From assembly GCF_001544535.1 (NCBI RefSeq), contig NZ_FCON02000073.1:1-38807 (forward strand): a stretch of DNA of 38,807 bases. The letters are read 5' to 3'. Position numbers and translations under genes: made by a program. Within the stretch, counting starts at the first letter, position 1. Every line of letters starts with the position of its first letter. The notes beneath the pieces were generated by a model. It did no database searches and was not told where the DNA came from. It saw nothing but the letters and a program-made list of their open reading frames with translations. Positions 16,835 through 26,195 of the stretch are shown here, piece after piece. Source of the DNA: Caballeronia choica. Lineage in GTDB: Bacteria > Pseudomonadota > Gammaproteobacteria > Burkholderiales > Burkholderiaceae.

Positions 16835-18112
16835 ATGCATTCGCTAAATGAACTGAAAGTCGCCGTAGTCGGTCTGGGTTATGTCGGATTGCCTCTTGCC
16901 GTGGAGTTCAGCAAGCATCGCCCGGTAGTGGGCTTCGATATCAACAACGCGCGAATCTCCGCGTTGCGTGAAGGACGAGACGTAACGCTCGAGATCAGCG
17001 ATGAAGAACTGGCCGCTGCCACGGGCATGAAATTCACGTCGGATATCGCGGAGATGAAGGCCTGCAACGTGTATATCGCCACCGTCCCGACGCCGATCGA
17101 CGACTACAAGCGTCCCGACTTGCGACCCCTGATCGGCGCCAGCGAAACCATCGGCAGCGTGCTGAAGAAGAACGACATGGTCATCTATGAATCGACCGTC
17201 TATCCGGGTGCGACGGAAGAGGAATGCGTTCCGGTGCTCGAGCGGATGTCGGGGCTGAAATTCAACGTGGATTTCTTCGTTGGCTACAGTCCCGAGCGGA
17301 TCAATCCCGGCGACAAAACCCACCGCGTGACGGATATCAAAAAGGTAACGTCGGGATCGACGCCGGAGATAGCCGAGCTCGTCGACCAGCTGTACAGCCA
17401 GATCATTGTCGCGGGCACGCACAAGGCGAGCAGCATTCGCGTTGCCGAGGCGGCCAAGGTCATCGAGAACACCCAGCGCGACGTCAACATCGCGCTGATC
17501 AATGAACTGTCGATCATCTTCAACAAGATGGGCATCGATACCGAGTCAGTCTTGCAGGCAGCCGGAACCAAATGGAACTTCCTGCCCTTCAGGCCGGGTC
17601 TGGTGGGCGGGCATTGCATCGGCGTGGATCCCTATTACCTGACGCACAAGGCGCAGGCAATCGGATACCACCCCGAGATCATCCTCGCGGGGCGGCGGCT
17701 CAACGACAGCATGGGCGGTTACGTCGCGGCGCAACTCGTCAAGGCCATGACCAAGCGGCAGATCGGCGTCTCGGGCGCCCGGGTGCTGATCATGGGCCTG
17801 ACGTTCAAGGAAAACTGTCCTGACCTGCGCAATACCCGGGTCGTCGACATCGTGGCCGAGTTGCGGGAATACGGCGTCGAAGTGGACGTCTACGATCCGT
17901 GGGTCTCGAAAGAGGAAGCCCGGCAGGAGTACAACCTGGACCCGATCGAGCACCCCGCCAAAGGCATCTACGACGCGACCATCCTGGCTGTCGCGCATAG
18001 CCGATTCCTGGAACTGGGTGCGGATGCGATCCGCGTGTTCGGCAAGGCGCAACATGTGCTCTACGACCTGAAGTACCTGCTGCCCGCGGGGGCAAGCGAC
18101 CTGCGTCTCTAG
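16835..18112 (+). CDS. tviB: UDP-N-acetylhexosamine 6-dehydrogenase, TviB/WbpO type
   Basis: A 425-residue nucleotide-sugar dehydrogenase oxidises C6 of UDP-GlcNAc or UDP-GalNAc to the uronic acid with NAD. The Rossmann start is [19 protein letters not shown]. The catalytic Cys261 lies in [20 protein letters not shown]. The C-terminal UDP-binding domain has [20 protein letters not shown]. The [10 protein letters not shown] segment is typical of TviB, the Vi-antigen enzyme, rather than of UDP-glucose dehydrogenases. ATG 16835 is preferred, with GGGGAG about nine bases upstream; GTG 16805 would add ten residues. Together with the next gene it supplies an N-acetylhexosaminuronate. Confidence 0.88.
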   Translation: MHSLNELKVAVVGLGYVGLPLAVEFSKHRPVVGFDINNARISALREGRDVTLEISDEELAAATGMKFTSDIAEMKACNVYIATVPTPIDDYKRPDLRPLIGASETIGSVLKKNDMVIYESTVYPGATEEECVPVLERMSGLKFNVDFFVGYSPERINPGDKTHRVTDIKKVTSGSTPEIAELVDQLYSQIIVAGTHKASSIRVAEAAKVIENTQRDVNIALINELSIIFNKMGIDTESVLQAAGTKWNFLPFRPGLVGGHCIGVDPYYLTHKAQAIGYHPEIILAGRRLNDSMGGYVAAQLVKAMTKRQIGVSGARVLIMGLTFKENCPDLRNTRVVDIVAELREYGVEVDVYDPWVSKEEARQEYNLDPIEHPAKGIYDATILAVAHSRFLELGADAIRVFGKAQHVLYDLKYLLPAGASDLRL

Positions 18113-18184
18113 CAGAACCCGCAACGCACCGCACATCACGCCATCACCCTGTGAAGGCGTGCTCATCTTATTCGGAGGGCATCG

Positions 18185-19216
18185 ATGCCTGATCGCTACA
18201 ACACCATACGGCAACGGCTCGTGCAGCGCCCGCAGCAGTGGCTGATTACCGGCGTGGCCGGGTTTATCGGCTCGAACCTGCTGGAAGCGCTGCTCAAGCT
18301 CGATCAGACCGTGGTCGGACTCGACAACTTCGCGACCGGCTACCAGCACAATCTCGACGAAGTACGCTCGCTCGTATCGCCGGAGCAATGGAAGCGGTTC
18401 AGGTTCATCGAAGGGGACATCCGGCGCATGGACGATTGCGCGAGCGCGGTCAAGGGCGTCGATCACGTGCTGCATGAGGCGGCGCTGGGTTCGGTGCCGC
18501 GTTCGGTGAACGACCCTGTCGCGACTCACGAAGTCAACGTCAGCGGCTTCCTCAACATGCTCGTGGCCGCGCGCGATGCCGAGGTCGCGAGCTTCACGTA
18601 CGCCGCTTCCAGCTCGACGTATGGCGACCATCCCGGCTTGCCGAAAGTCGAAGATCACATCGGGCAGCCGCTTTCACCGTACGCCGTCACCAAGTACGCC
18701 AATGAACTGTACGCCTCGGTGTTTGCGCGCACCTACGGTTTCAAGACGGTCGGCCTGCGTTACTTCAATGCGTTCGGCAAGCGCCAGGACCCGGATGGCG
18801 CTTACGCCGCGGTCATTCCCAAGTGGACGGCCGCGCTGATCCATGGTGACGACGTCGTGATCAACGGCGACGGTGAAACCAGCCGGGACTTCTGCTACAT
18901 CGACAACGTGGTGCAGGCGAACATCCTGGCGGCGATGGCGGACGAGGAGGGCAGGAACCAGGTGTACAACGTCGCCGTCGGCAATCGCACGACATTGATC
19001 CAGCTCTACGACGGCCTGCAGGCCGTGCTCGCCGAAAACGGCGTGTCCTGCGACAAGCGCCCCGTATTCGGGCCTTTCCGCTCCGGCGACATCCGGCATT
19101 CACAGGCCAATGTCGACAAGGCGGAGCGGCTGCTCGGCTACAAGAACAGGGTTCCCCTGGCGGAAGGTTTGTCGAGGGCCATGCCCTGGTACATCCAGTT
19201 CGTATTGCAAAGGTGA
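18185..19216 (+). CDS. tviC: UDP-N-acetylglucosamine 4-epimerase, TviC/WbpP type
   Basis: This 343-residue extended SDR enzyme interconverts UDP-GlcNAc and UDP-GalNAc, or their uronic forms. It has the NAD motif [10 protein letters not shown] at about residues 21-30, the AASSSTYGD serine region and catalytic SPYAVTKY (Tyr166, Lys170). [20 protein letters not shown] is characteristic of the WbpP/TviC subgroup that accepts N-acetylated substrates. A strong GGAGG precedes ATG 18185. It lies 72 bases after the dehydrogenase, the same pairing as tviB-tviC of Vi antigen, pointing to a GalNAcA-type residue in the polymer. Confidence 0.88.
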   Translation: MPDRYNTIRQRLVQRPQQWLITGVAGFIGSNLLEALLKLDQTVVGLDNFATGYQHNLDEVRSLVSPEQWKRFRFIEGDIRRMDDCASAVKGVDHVLHEAALGSVPRSVNDPVATHEVNVSGFLNMLVAARDAEVASFTYAASSSTYGDHPGLPKVEDHIGQPLSPYAVTKYANELYASVFARTYGFKTVGLRYFNAFGKRQDPDGAYAAVIPKWTAALIHGDDVVINGDGETSRDFCYIDNVVQANILAAMADEEGRNQVYNVAVGNRTTLIQLYDGLQAVLAENGVSCDKRPVFGPFRSGDIRHSQANVDKAERLLGYKNRVPLAEGLSRAMPWYIQFVLQR

Positions 19217-19306
19217 GTTGTCTTCACACTTGACCACAACGCGGGCGCACTTCGGCATTACCGTCGTGTCCGAAACGGATAGATCTTCTTTAGGATGGTA
19301 GTGTCG

Positions 19307-20671
19307 ATGTCTCAAATCGCAGGTTGGCGAAGCCGTCTTCTGCAGATTCATCCTGACCATACGCGGATAGCACGGAGTGCGGTCTGGGTTTCCCTGTTCG
19401 CGCTCATCGGCAAGTCCGCGGGTGCGTTCAAGGAAATGGCGATCGCCTATCGCTATGGCATCAGCAACGTCGTGGATGCCTATCAGCTCACGCTCACACT
19501 GATCACCTGGTTGCCGGCTACGTTTGTCGCGGTCCTAAGTGTCGTGCTCGTTCCCGCATTGGTCGAGTTGCGCTCCAGACCCAAGCAGGAGCAAGCGCGG
19601 TTTCTGGGCGAACTCGACGTGATGGCGATTTTTGTCGGCGTGATCTTCGCGGTGCTGCTCTACTTCTCCTGGCCTTATGCGCTTGAGTTGATGGCGCGCA
19701 ACCTGTCGGAAGAGACCCGCGTGATGTCGCGTCGAATGATGCTCGGGATGGCGCCAATCGGCATCCTGATGCTGACGATTTGCGTCTATGCAGCACGGCT
19801 CCAGGCACGGGAAAAGCATGTCAACACGCTTCTGGAGTGCGTTCCAGCGGTCGTTTTGCTCGGTTTCGTCCTGACCTGGCGCAATGCAAGCTCCCCGGCC
19901 CCATTGATCTGGGGCAGCACGCTCGGCTTCATTTTCCAGGCGGGGATATTGAGCGTGCTCTCCGGGCGGGCGGACAGACTGCGCGCGCGCTTCAGCTTTT
20001 CTCTCAGCTCGCCTCAATGGCCCCACATGTACCGCGCGGTGGGTGTGTTCATGATCGGCCAGGTCATCATGAGCCTGGCCACGCCACTGGACCAGTATTT
20101 CGTAGCAGGTCTCGGCGACGGCGCGATCGCGACGCTCGGCTATGCAAGCCGCGTGATCGCACTGCTCGTCAGCATGGGCGCCGTTGCGATCAGCCGGGCC
20201 ACTTTGCCGGTTCTATCAGAGCTGTTGAGTGCAGGAGATCACGTTCGCGCACGAAGCATCGCGCTAAATTGGTCGCTCATCATGCTGGTGCTCGGCTGTG
20301 TGGTGGCGGTGGTGGCGTGGCTGCTTGCCCCGATGGCCGTGACACTGCTCTTCCAGCGCGGCGCCTTCAGCGCTGCGGACACGGTGGCGGTGTCCAGTCT
20401 GTTTCGCTGGGGATTGATCCAGATTCCTTTCTATTTCGCAGTACTGGTGCTGGTCCAGCTTTTCGCGAGCGAAGGCCGCTTCAAGGCAATGGCAGGCATC
20501 GCGACAGCAAATTTCGCGGTCAAGGCGCTTGCCAATTTCTTCCTGATTCGATCGTTCGGCATCACGGGGGTCGTGCTTGCAACCGGCGTAATGGGTGCCA
20601 GTTCGTTCGGCTGCTATCTGTTTTTCACGTTATCAAACCGGTCATCAAAGAATAAAACGGGTCCGCTATGA
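19307..20671 (+). CDS. Lipid-linked repeat-unit flippase, MurJ/MviN-type Wzx
   Basis: A polytopic MOP-superfamily protein of about 454 residues with some 12-14 hydrophobic segments would carry the undecaprenyl-linked repeat unit across the inner membrane. Family-like features are GKSAGAFKEMAIAYRYGISN near the N-terminus, ATPLDQYFVAGLGDGAIATL and PMAVTLLFQRGAFSAADT, matching the MurJ-like branch. ATG 19307 lies nine bases after TAGGATGG; ATG 19295 is an alternative. The stop overlaps the next gene's start by 4 bases, indicating translational coupling to the glycosyltransferase. As the only flippase in the cluster it serves as Wzx. Confidence 0.82.
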   Translation: MSQIAGWRSRLLQIHPDHTRIARSAVWVSLFALIGKSAGAFKEMAIAYRYGISNVVDAYQLTLTLITWLPATFVAVLSVVLVPALVELRSRPKQEQARFLGELDVMAIFVGVIFAVLLYFSWPYALELMARNLSEETRVMSRRMMLGMAPIGILMLTICVYAARLQAREKHVNTLLECVPAVVLLGFVLTWRNASSPAPLIWGSTLGFIFQAGILSVLSGRADRLRARFSFSLSSPQWPHMYRAVGVFMIGQVIMSLATPLDQYFVAGLGDGAIATLGYASRVIALLVSMGAVAISRATLPVLSELLSAGDHVRARSIALNWSLIMLVLGCVVAVVAWLLAPMAVTLLFQRGAFSAADTVAVSSLFRWGLIQIPFYFAVLVLVQLFASEGRFKAMAGIATANFAVKALANFFLIRSFGITGVVLATGVMGASSFGCYLFFTLSNRSSKNKTGPL

Positions 20672-21828
20672 AGATTCTGCTGTTCATCCATTCCCTGCAT
20701 TACGGCGGTGCGGAGCGCGTGGCAATGAACCTTTCGAGCGAATGGGTGGCGCAAGGCTGGGAGGTCAGCGTCGCGACGCTGACCTCCACGGCGAGCGACT
20801 TCTATTCGCTGCCCGCTTCTGTCGAACGCATCACCCTGGACTTGGCGGGCGCGACCGGCGGCCCCGCGGGAGCGGTCTCCGCGAATGCCCGCCGGATGCT
20901 GGCATTGCGCCGCGTGCTGAGGCAAGTGAAGCCTGACGTCGTTCTTGGCATCGAGACGAGGCCATCGATCCTGGCAATCCTGGCCGGCCTTGGCTTGCCG
21001 TGCAAGGTGATCGCGACAGAGCACATTCATCCGCCGATGCTCTCCGAGGGAAAGTTCTGGGAGTTCCTGCGCCGCTGGACCTACCCGCTGGCGGACAAGG
21101 TCGTCGCGTTGACGGAGAAAAGCAAGGCGTGGTTGCAGGATCACTGTCATTGCAAGGCGGTCACCGTCATTCCCAATTCGATTTCCCTGCCGATTCCTGT
21201 CGTGGAACCCGTTGTGCCGCCGCAGAAAATCGTCGGCCCGGAGCGTCGCGTCTTGCTTGCCGCGGGACGCATGGCCGAGCAAAAGGGCTTCGACATCCTG
21301 ATCGATTCCTTCGCCCGGATCGCGAGCGCGTTTCCCGGCTGGGATCTCGTGATCGTCGGAGATGGTCATGACCGGCGCGCGCTCGAGGCGCAAGTGACGG
21401 TGGCGGGATTGCGCAATCGCGTGCTCCTGCCGGGCCAGGTCGGCAATATGCCTGACTGGTATGAGCGTGCCGATCTGTACGTCCTGAGCTCGCGGTTCGA
21501 GGGCTTCTCGATGACGATCGTCGAGGCGATGGCAAGCGGCTGCGCGGTGGTGAGCTTCGACTGCGACGCGGGTCCCGGAGACATCATCACGCATGGTCAC
21601 GACGGCCTGCTGGTTCAGGCAGTCGGCGATCCGCAGGAACTTGCCAACGCCTTGTCGACCTTGATGAAGGATGACGAGACCCGGGCGCTCATGGCGTCGC
21701 GGGCGCGCGCTGTCGTCGATAAATTCTCCGTGGCGAGAGTCTTCTCGATGTGGCGCGACGTGTTCACGCAAACCGGCGTGAGAGTTTCCCGGACCATCGA
21801 TTGTTCTTCCGTGCGGGTGACAGAGTGA
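20668..21828 (+). CDS. GT4-family glycosyltransferase
   Basis: A 386-residue GT-B enzyme that would add one sugar to the lipid-linked repeat unit on the cytoplasmic face. The start MKILLFIHSLHYGGAERVAM is the classic GT4 N-domain. AAGRMAEQKGFDILIDSFAR opens the nucleotide-sugar domain, and EGFSMTIVEAMASG holds the E-x7-E catalytic/donor motif. Its start overlaps the flippase stop (ATGA). The overall pattern resembles PglH/PglJ-like GalNAc transferases, but donor and linkage cannot be read from sequence. Confidence 0.85.
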   Translation: MKILLFIHSLHYGGAERVAMNLSSEWVAQGWEVSVATLTSTASDFYSLPASVERITLDLAGATGGPAGAVSANARRMLALRRVLRQVKPDVVLGIETRPSILAILAGLGLPCKVIATEHIHPPMLSEGKFWEFLRRWTYPLADKVVALTEKSKAWLQDHCHCKAVTVIPNSISLPIPVVEPVVPPQKIVGPERRVLLAAGRMAEQKGFDILIDSFARIASAFPGWDLVIVGDGHDRRALEAQVTVAGLRNRVLLPGQVGNMPDWYERADLYVLSSRFEGFSMTIVEAMASGCAVVSFDCDAGPGDIITHGHDGLLVQAVGDPQELANALSTLMKDDETRALMASRARAVVDKFSVARVFSMWRDVFTQTGVRVSRTIDCSSVRVTE

Positions 21829-21917
21829 GAACCGCCGCGCAAGGCCATCTCGAAGGGCGGATTTCGGATAAGGCACGCGGCTTTCGATCAACCATGCAGG
21901 CCGAGACCTGACATTCA

Positions 21918-23042
21918 ATGAATATCGTCTTGTTCATTAGCGCGATGCAGGATGGCGGGGCCGAGAGCGTCGCTGCCACGCTGGTCAATGCCTGGGTCGA
22001 GCGGGGCGACTCGGTCACGCTCGTCGCGACCTATTCCGGGCAGAGCGCGTGCAACTACCCCGTTTCGGACCGCGTGAAGTTCGTCTACCTGGCTGACCTG
22101 GTAACGCGGCGCGGCCGCGGGCCGCTCGCCTATGTCGAACGCATGCGCGCGTTGCGCTCGCTCATGCGCGAAAGCCGTGCGGATGTGATCGTGTCGTTCC
22201 TGACCAACGTGAATATCGCGACGATCCTGGCGTCGCGCGGGCTCGGCATTCCCGTCATCGTGAGCGAGCACACGAATCCGCTTGCCGATCGCCGTTCGTT
22301 GTTATGGAGGCTGCTGTGCCGGTTTGTCTATCCGAAGGCAAACCTTCTTACCCTGCTGACCGACGACGTGGTCGCACCGTTCAGAAAGGTCGTGCCGGGC
22401 ATGAAGGACATCGCGGTGATGCCCAATCCCCTGCCTGACGGACTGTTCCAGCAGCAACGGCAACCCGCCACCGCGCGCAAGCGCGTCATTTCGCTGGGGC
22501 GGCTGAACAAGACGAAGCAGTTCGACTTGCTGATTCGCGCCTTTTCATTGCTGGCCGACGAGTTCCCGGACTGGGACTTGTGGATCTGGGGAGAAGGGCC
22601 GGAGCGCGCCCCGCTGGAGGCCCAGATCGGGCAACTGCAGATGGGCCAGCGGATCTTCCTGCCTGGCAGGACGTTGACTCCGTGGGCCGAGCTGGCCAAT
22701 GGACAGGTCTTTGCGATGTCGTCGAGCCATGAGGGCTTGCCCATGGCACTGATGGAAGGCATGGCGATCGGGCTCCCCGTCGTGTCGTTCGACTGCCCGA
22801 GTGGGCCGCGGCAGTTGACGCGAGACGGCGAGGACGGACTGCTCATTCCGCCGGGCGACGCGAATTCCATGGCGGCCGCATTGCGCCGCCTGATCTCGGA
22901 CGATCCACTGCGCGCCGAGCTCGGCAGAAAGGCTGCCATTTCTGTTCGAGAACGCTATTCGCTGACGACGGTATTGCGTATCTGGGACGAGTTGTTCGAC
23001 CGGGTCGGCGCTCGGGCGAAACCGGTCGAGTCGACGCAGTGA
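21918..23042 (+). CDS. GT4-family glycosyltransferase
   Basis: A 374-residue GT-B enzyme starting MNIVLFISAMQDGGAESVAA. The acceptor domain has SEHTNPLADRRS. The donor domain has SLGRLNKTKQFDLLIRAFSL and the EGLPMALMEGMAIG E-x7-E motif, then DGLLIPPGDANSMAAALRRL. It resembles the preceding gene, consistent with an old duplication, and sits 89 bases after it in the same operon. It probably adds another sugar of the repeat unit; specificity is unknown. No strong ribosome site is seen. Confidence 0.83.
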   Translation: MNIVLFISAMQDGGAESVAATLVNAWVERGDSVTLVATYSGQSACNYPVSDRVKFVYLADLVTRRGRGPLAYVERMRALRSLMRESRADVIVSFLTNVNIATILASRGLGIPVIVSEHTNPLADRRSLLWRLLCRFVYPKANLLTLLTDDVVAPFRKVVPGMKDIAVMPNPLPDGLFQQQRQPATARKRVISLGRLNKTKQFDLLIRAFSLLADEFPDWDLWIWGEGPERAPLEAQIGQLQMGQRIFLPGRTLTPWAELANGQVFAMSSSHEGLPMALMEGMAIGLPVVSFDCPSGPRQLTRDGEDGLLIPPGDANSMAAALRRLISDDPLRAELGRKAAISVRERYSLTTVLRIWDELFDRVGARAKPVESTQ

Positions 23043-23109
23043 ACCGATGGAATCGTTGCGGCCGTGACCTGCCGTATCTACTACAAAGCTCAGAAATTCA
23101 GGAGCGGAC

Positions 23110-24300
23110 ATGAACGGACGAAAAGTAGTCCTCTTTGCCAACACCGACTGGTATCTCTACAACTTCCGGCTCTCGCTGGCGGAGAAACTGCGGCAGGACG
23201 GCTACGAAGTCGTATTGCTGTCGCCGGATGGGGAATTCGGCCCCAAGCTGCAGGCACTGGGGTTCAGCTGGCACGCCATGCCGATGAATCGTCGAAGCCT
23301 CAATCCGCTGCGCGAACTGGGCGTGCTCGCGTGGCTCGTGCGGTTTCTTCAGCGTGAAAAGCCCGACCTCGTGCATGGCTTCACGATCAAGAGCGCGGTG
23401 TATGGGTCGCTGGCGAGCAGGCTTGCCGGCGTGCCCGCGCGGATCAATGCCGTCGCGGGCATGGGTTACGTATTCACGAGCCGGGATTTGAAAGCCCGCG
23501 TGCTGAGGCCTGTCGTGCGCCAGTTGATGCGGTTCGCTCTGAACGGACGGCGCAACGCGCTGATCCTGCAGAATCCGGACGACGTCGCGGTGTTCAAACA
23601 GGCGAGGATCGTCGATGACCGGGCGATACGGCTCATCAAAGGATCGGGCGTGAACTGTTCGAGGTTCGCCGCCCGACCAGAGGCCGGTGAGGAAACCCAT
23701 GCCCCGTTGCGGGTCGTGCTGGCTGCTCGCTTGCTGTGGGACAAGGGGATTGCCGAGTACGTCGAGGCTGCGCGAGAGCTGGGAAGAGAAAAGCGGTCGG
23801 TGAAATTCTTGCTTGCCGGCACGCCGGACGATGGCAATCCGGCCTCTGTCCCCAGCGGGCTCGTCAAAGGCTGGGCTGACGAAGGGCTTCTCACGTGGCT
23901 GGGGCATGTCAGCGATATGCCGAAGATGCTGTCCGAAGTGGACGTCGTCGTGCTCCCGAGCTACCGGGAAGGATTGCCCAAGACATTGATCGAGGCGGCC
24001 GCGTGCGCATTGCCGCTGATCACCACGGACGCTCCGGGCTGCCGTGAAGTCGTGAGCAGCACGGGCGAAGACGGCTTGCGAATTCCCGTGCGCGACAGCG
24101 CGGCGCTGGCTGATGCGATTCGCCGTCTGGACGACGACCGGAAGCTCTGCCGGAAGCTTGGCCTGGCGGCCCGGGAAAAGGCCCTGAACGAATTCGACGA
24201 AGCCATCGTGATCAGCAAGACCCTGCGGGTCTATAGCGAATTGCTGGACCCGGCACCTCACGGGGCCGCCGTGACAAGTCATCGCGAGCGACGGATTTGA
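23110..24300 (+). CDS. GT4-family glycosyltransferase, PglA/WavL-like
   Basis: This 396-residue protein starts with FANTDWYLYNFRLSLAEKL, the form seen in PglA/WavL-type GT4 enzymes that transfer N-acetylhexosamines. HGFTIKSAVYGSLASRLAGV and AVAGMGYVFTS follow in the N-domain. VLAARLLWDKGIAEYVEAAR, PSYREGLPKTLIEAAACALP (E-x7-E) and TTDAPGCREVV mark the donor domain. Such enzymes often add the second residue onto an undecaprenyl-linked acetamido sugar, which fits a GalNAc/GalNAcA polymer, though this is inference. GGAG precedes the ATG. Confidence 0.84.
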   Translation: MNGRKVVLFANTDWYLYNFRLSLAEKLRQDGYEVVLLSPDGEFGPKLQALGFSWHAMPMNRRSLNPLRELGVLAWLVRFLQREKPDLVHGFTIKSAVYGSLASRLAGVPARINAVAGMGYVFTSRDLKARVLRPVVRQLMRFALNGRRNALILQNPDDVAVFKQARIVDDRAIRLIKGSGVNCSRFAARPEAGEETHAPLRVVLAARLLWDKGIAEYVEAARELGREKRSVKFLLAGTPDDGNPASVPSGLVKGWADEGLLTWLGHVSDMPKMLSEVDVVVLPSYREGLPKTLIEAAACALPLITTDAPGCREVVSSTGEDGLRIPVRDSAALADAIRRLDDDRKLCRKLGLAAREKALNEFDEAIVISKTLRVYSELLDPAPHGAAVTSHRERRI

Positions 24301-24347
24301 GTCTCAGATTTGCAGATATTTCTCATCGGTTTGATGAAGGAGATTGA

Positions 24348-25091
24348 GTGGCTATGGTCGTTCCGAAATTCATATTGCGCTTTGATGACGTCACTCCGGA
24401 AATGGCCTGGTCGCGATTCGATCCGTTCGATGAGCTTTCCCTGGAGCAGGACCTGCCGTTGCTCGTCGGCGTCGTTCCAAACTGCCTGGATCAGACGCTC
24501 GTCGTCGAGCCGGCCAGGGCCGCGTTCTGGGACACGGTGCGCGGTTGGTCCGACCGCGGCTGGAGTATCGCGCAGCACGGATACACCCACCAGTATGTCA
24601 CTCGGGACCCGGGCCTCTTGCGTCTTGGAGGCAAATCGGAGCTGGCCGGCCTCTCATACGAGGAGCAGTTTTCCAAGTTGCAGGCGGGAAAGCAGATCCT
24701 CATGGAACAAGGCGTCTGGCAGCCGGTATTCATGGCGCCCTCGCATTCTTTCGACGAGGCGACGCTCCGGGCGCTGGCCGCTCTGGACTTCAAGTACTTG
24801 ACGGACGGATGCGGCGTCTATCCCTATAAATTTGGTGATCTGACTGCCGTGCCTCAGCTATTTGCATCGCCGCTGCATTTTGGCTTTGGCGTGTATTCCA
24901 TCTGCCTGCATGTCAATACGCTAAGCGAGGCCGAGGTCCAGAAAATCGTCGGCTTCGTGAAGAAGAACCGCTCGCGGTTCATCTCCTTTGAAGAGGCCGC
25001 GAGCGTGAAAAACCCTGTTCCCGGCGTTGCCATGGCGATGCGATTTTTGACGTCTACCCCGCTGCGTGCCATGCGCCGTTTGAGGGGCTGA
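24348..25091 (+). CDS. DUF2334-type polysaccharide deacetylase
   Basis: A 247-residue NodB-like protein would remove acetyl groups from sugars. FILRFDDVTPEM carries the metal/catalytic Asp pair, AQHGYTHQY carries the H-x3-H metal motif, and FMAPSHSFDEATLRAL is the downstream conserved segment. These mark the DUF2334 branch of polysaccharide deacetylases. No signal peptide is seen, so it acts in the cytoplasm, perhaps on lipid-linked intermediates. AAGGAGAT six bases before GTG 24348 supports that start; ATG 24354 is the alternative. It lies between the glycosyltransferases and the beta-helix gene and may create free amino groups in the repeat unit. Confidence 0.8.
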   Translation: MAMVVPKFILRFDDVTPEMAWSRFDPFDELSLEQDLPLLVGVVPNCLDQTLVVEPARAAFWDTVRGWSDRGWSIAQHGYTHQYVTRDPGLLRLGGKSELAGLSYEEQFSKLQAGKQILMEQGVWQPVFMAPSHSFDEATLRALAALDFKYLTDGCGVYPYKFGDLTAVPQLFASPLHFGFGVYSICLHVNTLSEAEVQKIVGFVKKNRSRFISFEEAASVKNPVPGVAMAMRFLTSTPLRAMRRLRG

Positions 25092-25132
25092 TTTATTGCC
25101 ATACAATTCATTTGTTCCTGAGGGAGTGCACG

Positions 25133-26155
25133 GTGCGCAATAGCCGGAGAGCAGTAAATGCTTTTCTCCTGGGAAGCATGGTGGGTGCAATCAGCCGACC
25201 CCTCGTTGCAATGGCCGACGCGGTGAACAATCAGCGTCCCGCGCCGGAAGAGGTCGTCGACCGATGGTTTGGTGTCAGAGCGGATGGCAAGACCAATGAT
25301 CGTGCCGCGCTTCAAAAAGCCGTCGACAGTGCGATCGGCAAGACGCTGGTCATTACGGGTCCATGCAGGATCGACGAGCAAGGGGTACACATGCGCAGCA
25401 ATAGCCGCGTCCGCTTTGCGCCCGGCGCCTCGATCAAGCTGCTGCCTCACGACGCCCAGAACTATGAGGTCATTCGCATCTGGGACGTGCGACACGTCAT
25501 CCTCGAAAATCCCCGCGTCGACGGCAGCAAGGAGCTGAACACCGCAACCGGGGGAGAGTGGGGCATGGGCATATCGATTGCCGGAAGCACCGATGTGACG
25601 ATCGTTTCACCCACTACGATCAATTGCTGGGGAGACGGAATCTATATCGCGAACAGCTTCGCGAGCGGCCTGCCCTACTCGAGCGACATCAGGGTCATGA
25701 ATCACCATGCTTCCGGATGTCGCCGGCAAGGCGTGTCGATCATCAGCGGCAGGAATATCCTGTTCGATCGCCCTGTGTGGGAAAACATCGCCGGTACGCT
25801 CCCGTCTGCCGGGCTCGACATCGAGCCGAACGGAAACACCGACGTTATCGAAGACATCCGGATCGTCAATCCGACGACACGCAACTGCCAGTTCGGCATT
25901 CTCGTCTGGCTGGAGGCACTGCCGGGAAGCAGGGAAAAGTATGTCAGCGTCGTGATCAGCGGACACAAGGATGAAGGCAGCAGGGAAGCGGCCTACAGCG
26001 TATCCGGTTTGAAGACGAAAGGCAGCGTGGTCACCGGCTATATCACGAGCAACTCGCCGACGTGGATTCACCCCGGGAAAGACGCGTTTGTCAGCACCGA
26101 CTATGACCGCGCGGGCCCGAGGATCGACATCTCGAACCCGACGATCATCAGGTAA
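25133..26155 (+). CDS. Pectate-lyase-3-like beta-helix protein, secreted
   Basis: A 340-residue paralogue of the lipoprotein gene at 12513. GTG 25133 after GAGGGAG gives a signal peptide (RNSRRAVNAFLLGSMVGAIS, with a possible twin-arginine) and a cleavage site near AMADA. The beta-helix opens with FGVRADGKTNDRAALQKAVD and shares DGSKELNT, TTINCWGDGIYIANS, NHHASGCRRQGVSIISGRN and SAGLDIEPNGNTD with the first copy. It has no lipobox, so it should be soluble in the periplasm or outside. It probably trims or modifies the polymer made by this cluster, as lyases do in alginate and other polysaccharide operons. Confidence 0.8.
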   Translation: MRNSRRAVNAFLLGSMVGAISRPLVAMADAVNNQRPAPEEVVDRWFGVRADGKTNDRAALQKAVDSAIGKTLVITGPCRIDEQGVHMRSNSRVRFAPGASIKLLPHDAQNYEVIRIWDVRHVILENPRVDGSKELNTATGGEWGMGISIAGSTDVTIVSPTTINCWGDGIYIANSFASGLPYSSDIRVMNHHASGCRRQGVSIISGRNILFDRPVWENIAGTLPSAGLDIEPNGNTDVIEDIRIVNPTTRNCQFGILVWLEALPGSREKYVSVVISGHKDEGSREAAYSVSGLKTKGSVVTGYITSNSPTWIHPGKDAFVSTDYDRAGPRIDISNPTIIR

Positions 26156-26164
26156 GCGCCGGTC

Positions 26165-26195
26165 AAGCGCGTGACGCTCAACGCGTCACGCGCTT
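26165..26195. terminator. Shared hairpin between convergent genes
   Basis: AAGCGCGTGACG (26165-26176) and CGTCACGCGCTT (26184-26195) form a 12-bp stem with a 7-base loop. The right arm is the last codons of the minus-strand glycosyltransferase gene. A hairpin this strong between converging stops may serve both strands, though neither side has a T-run. Confidence 0.5.

Noticed and set aside
17546-18658. A 370-codon minus-strand open frame
   Set aside because: It is antisense to the dehydrogenase and epimerase genes, whose motifs are clear. No family signature of its own.
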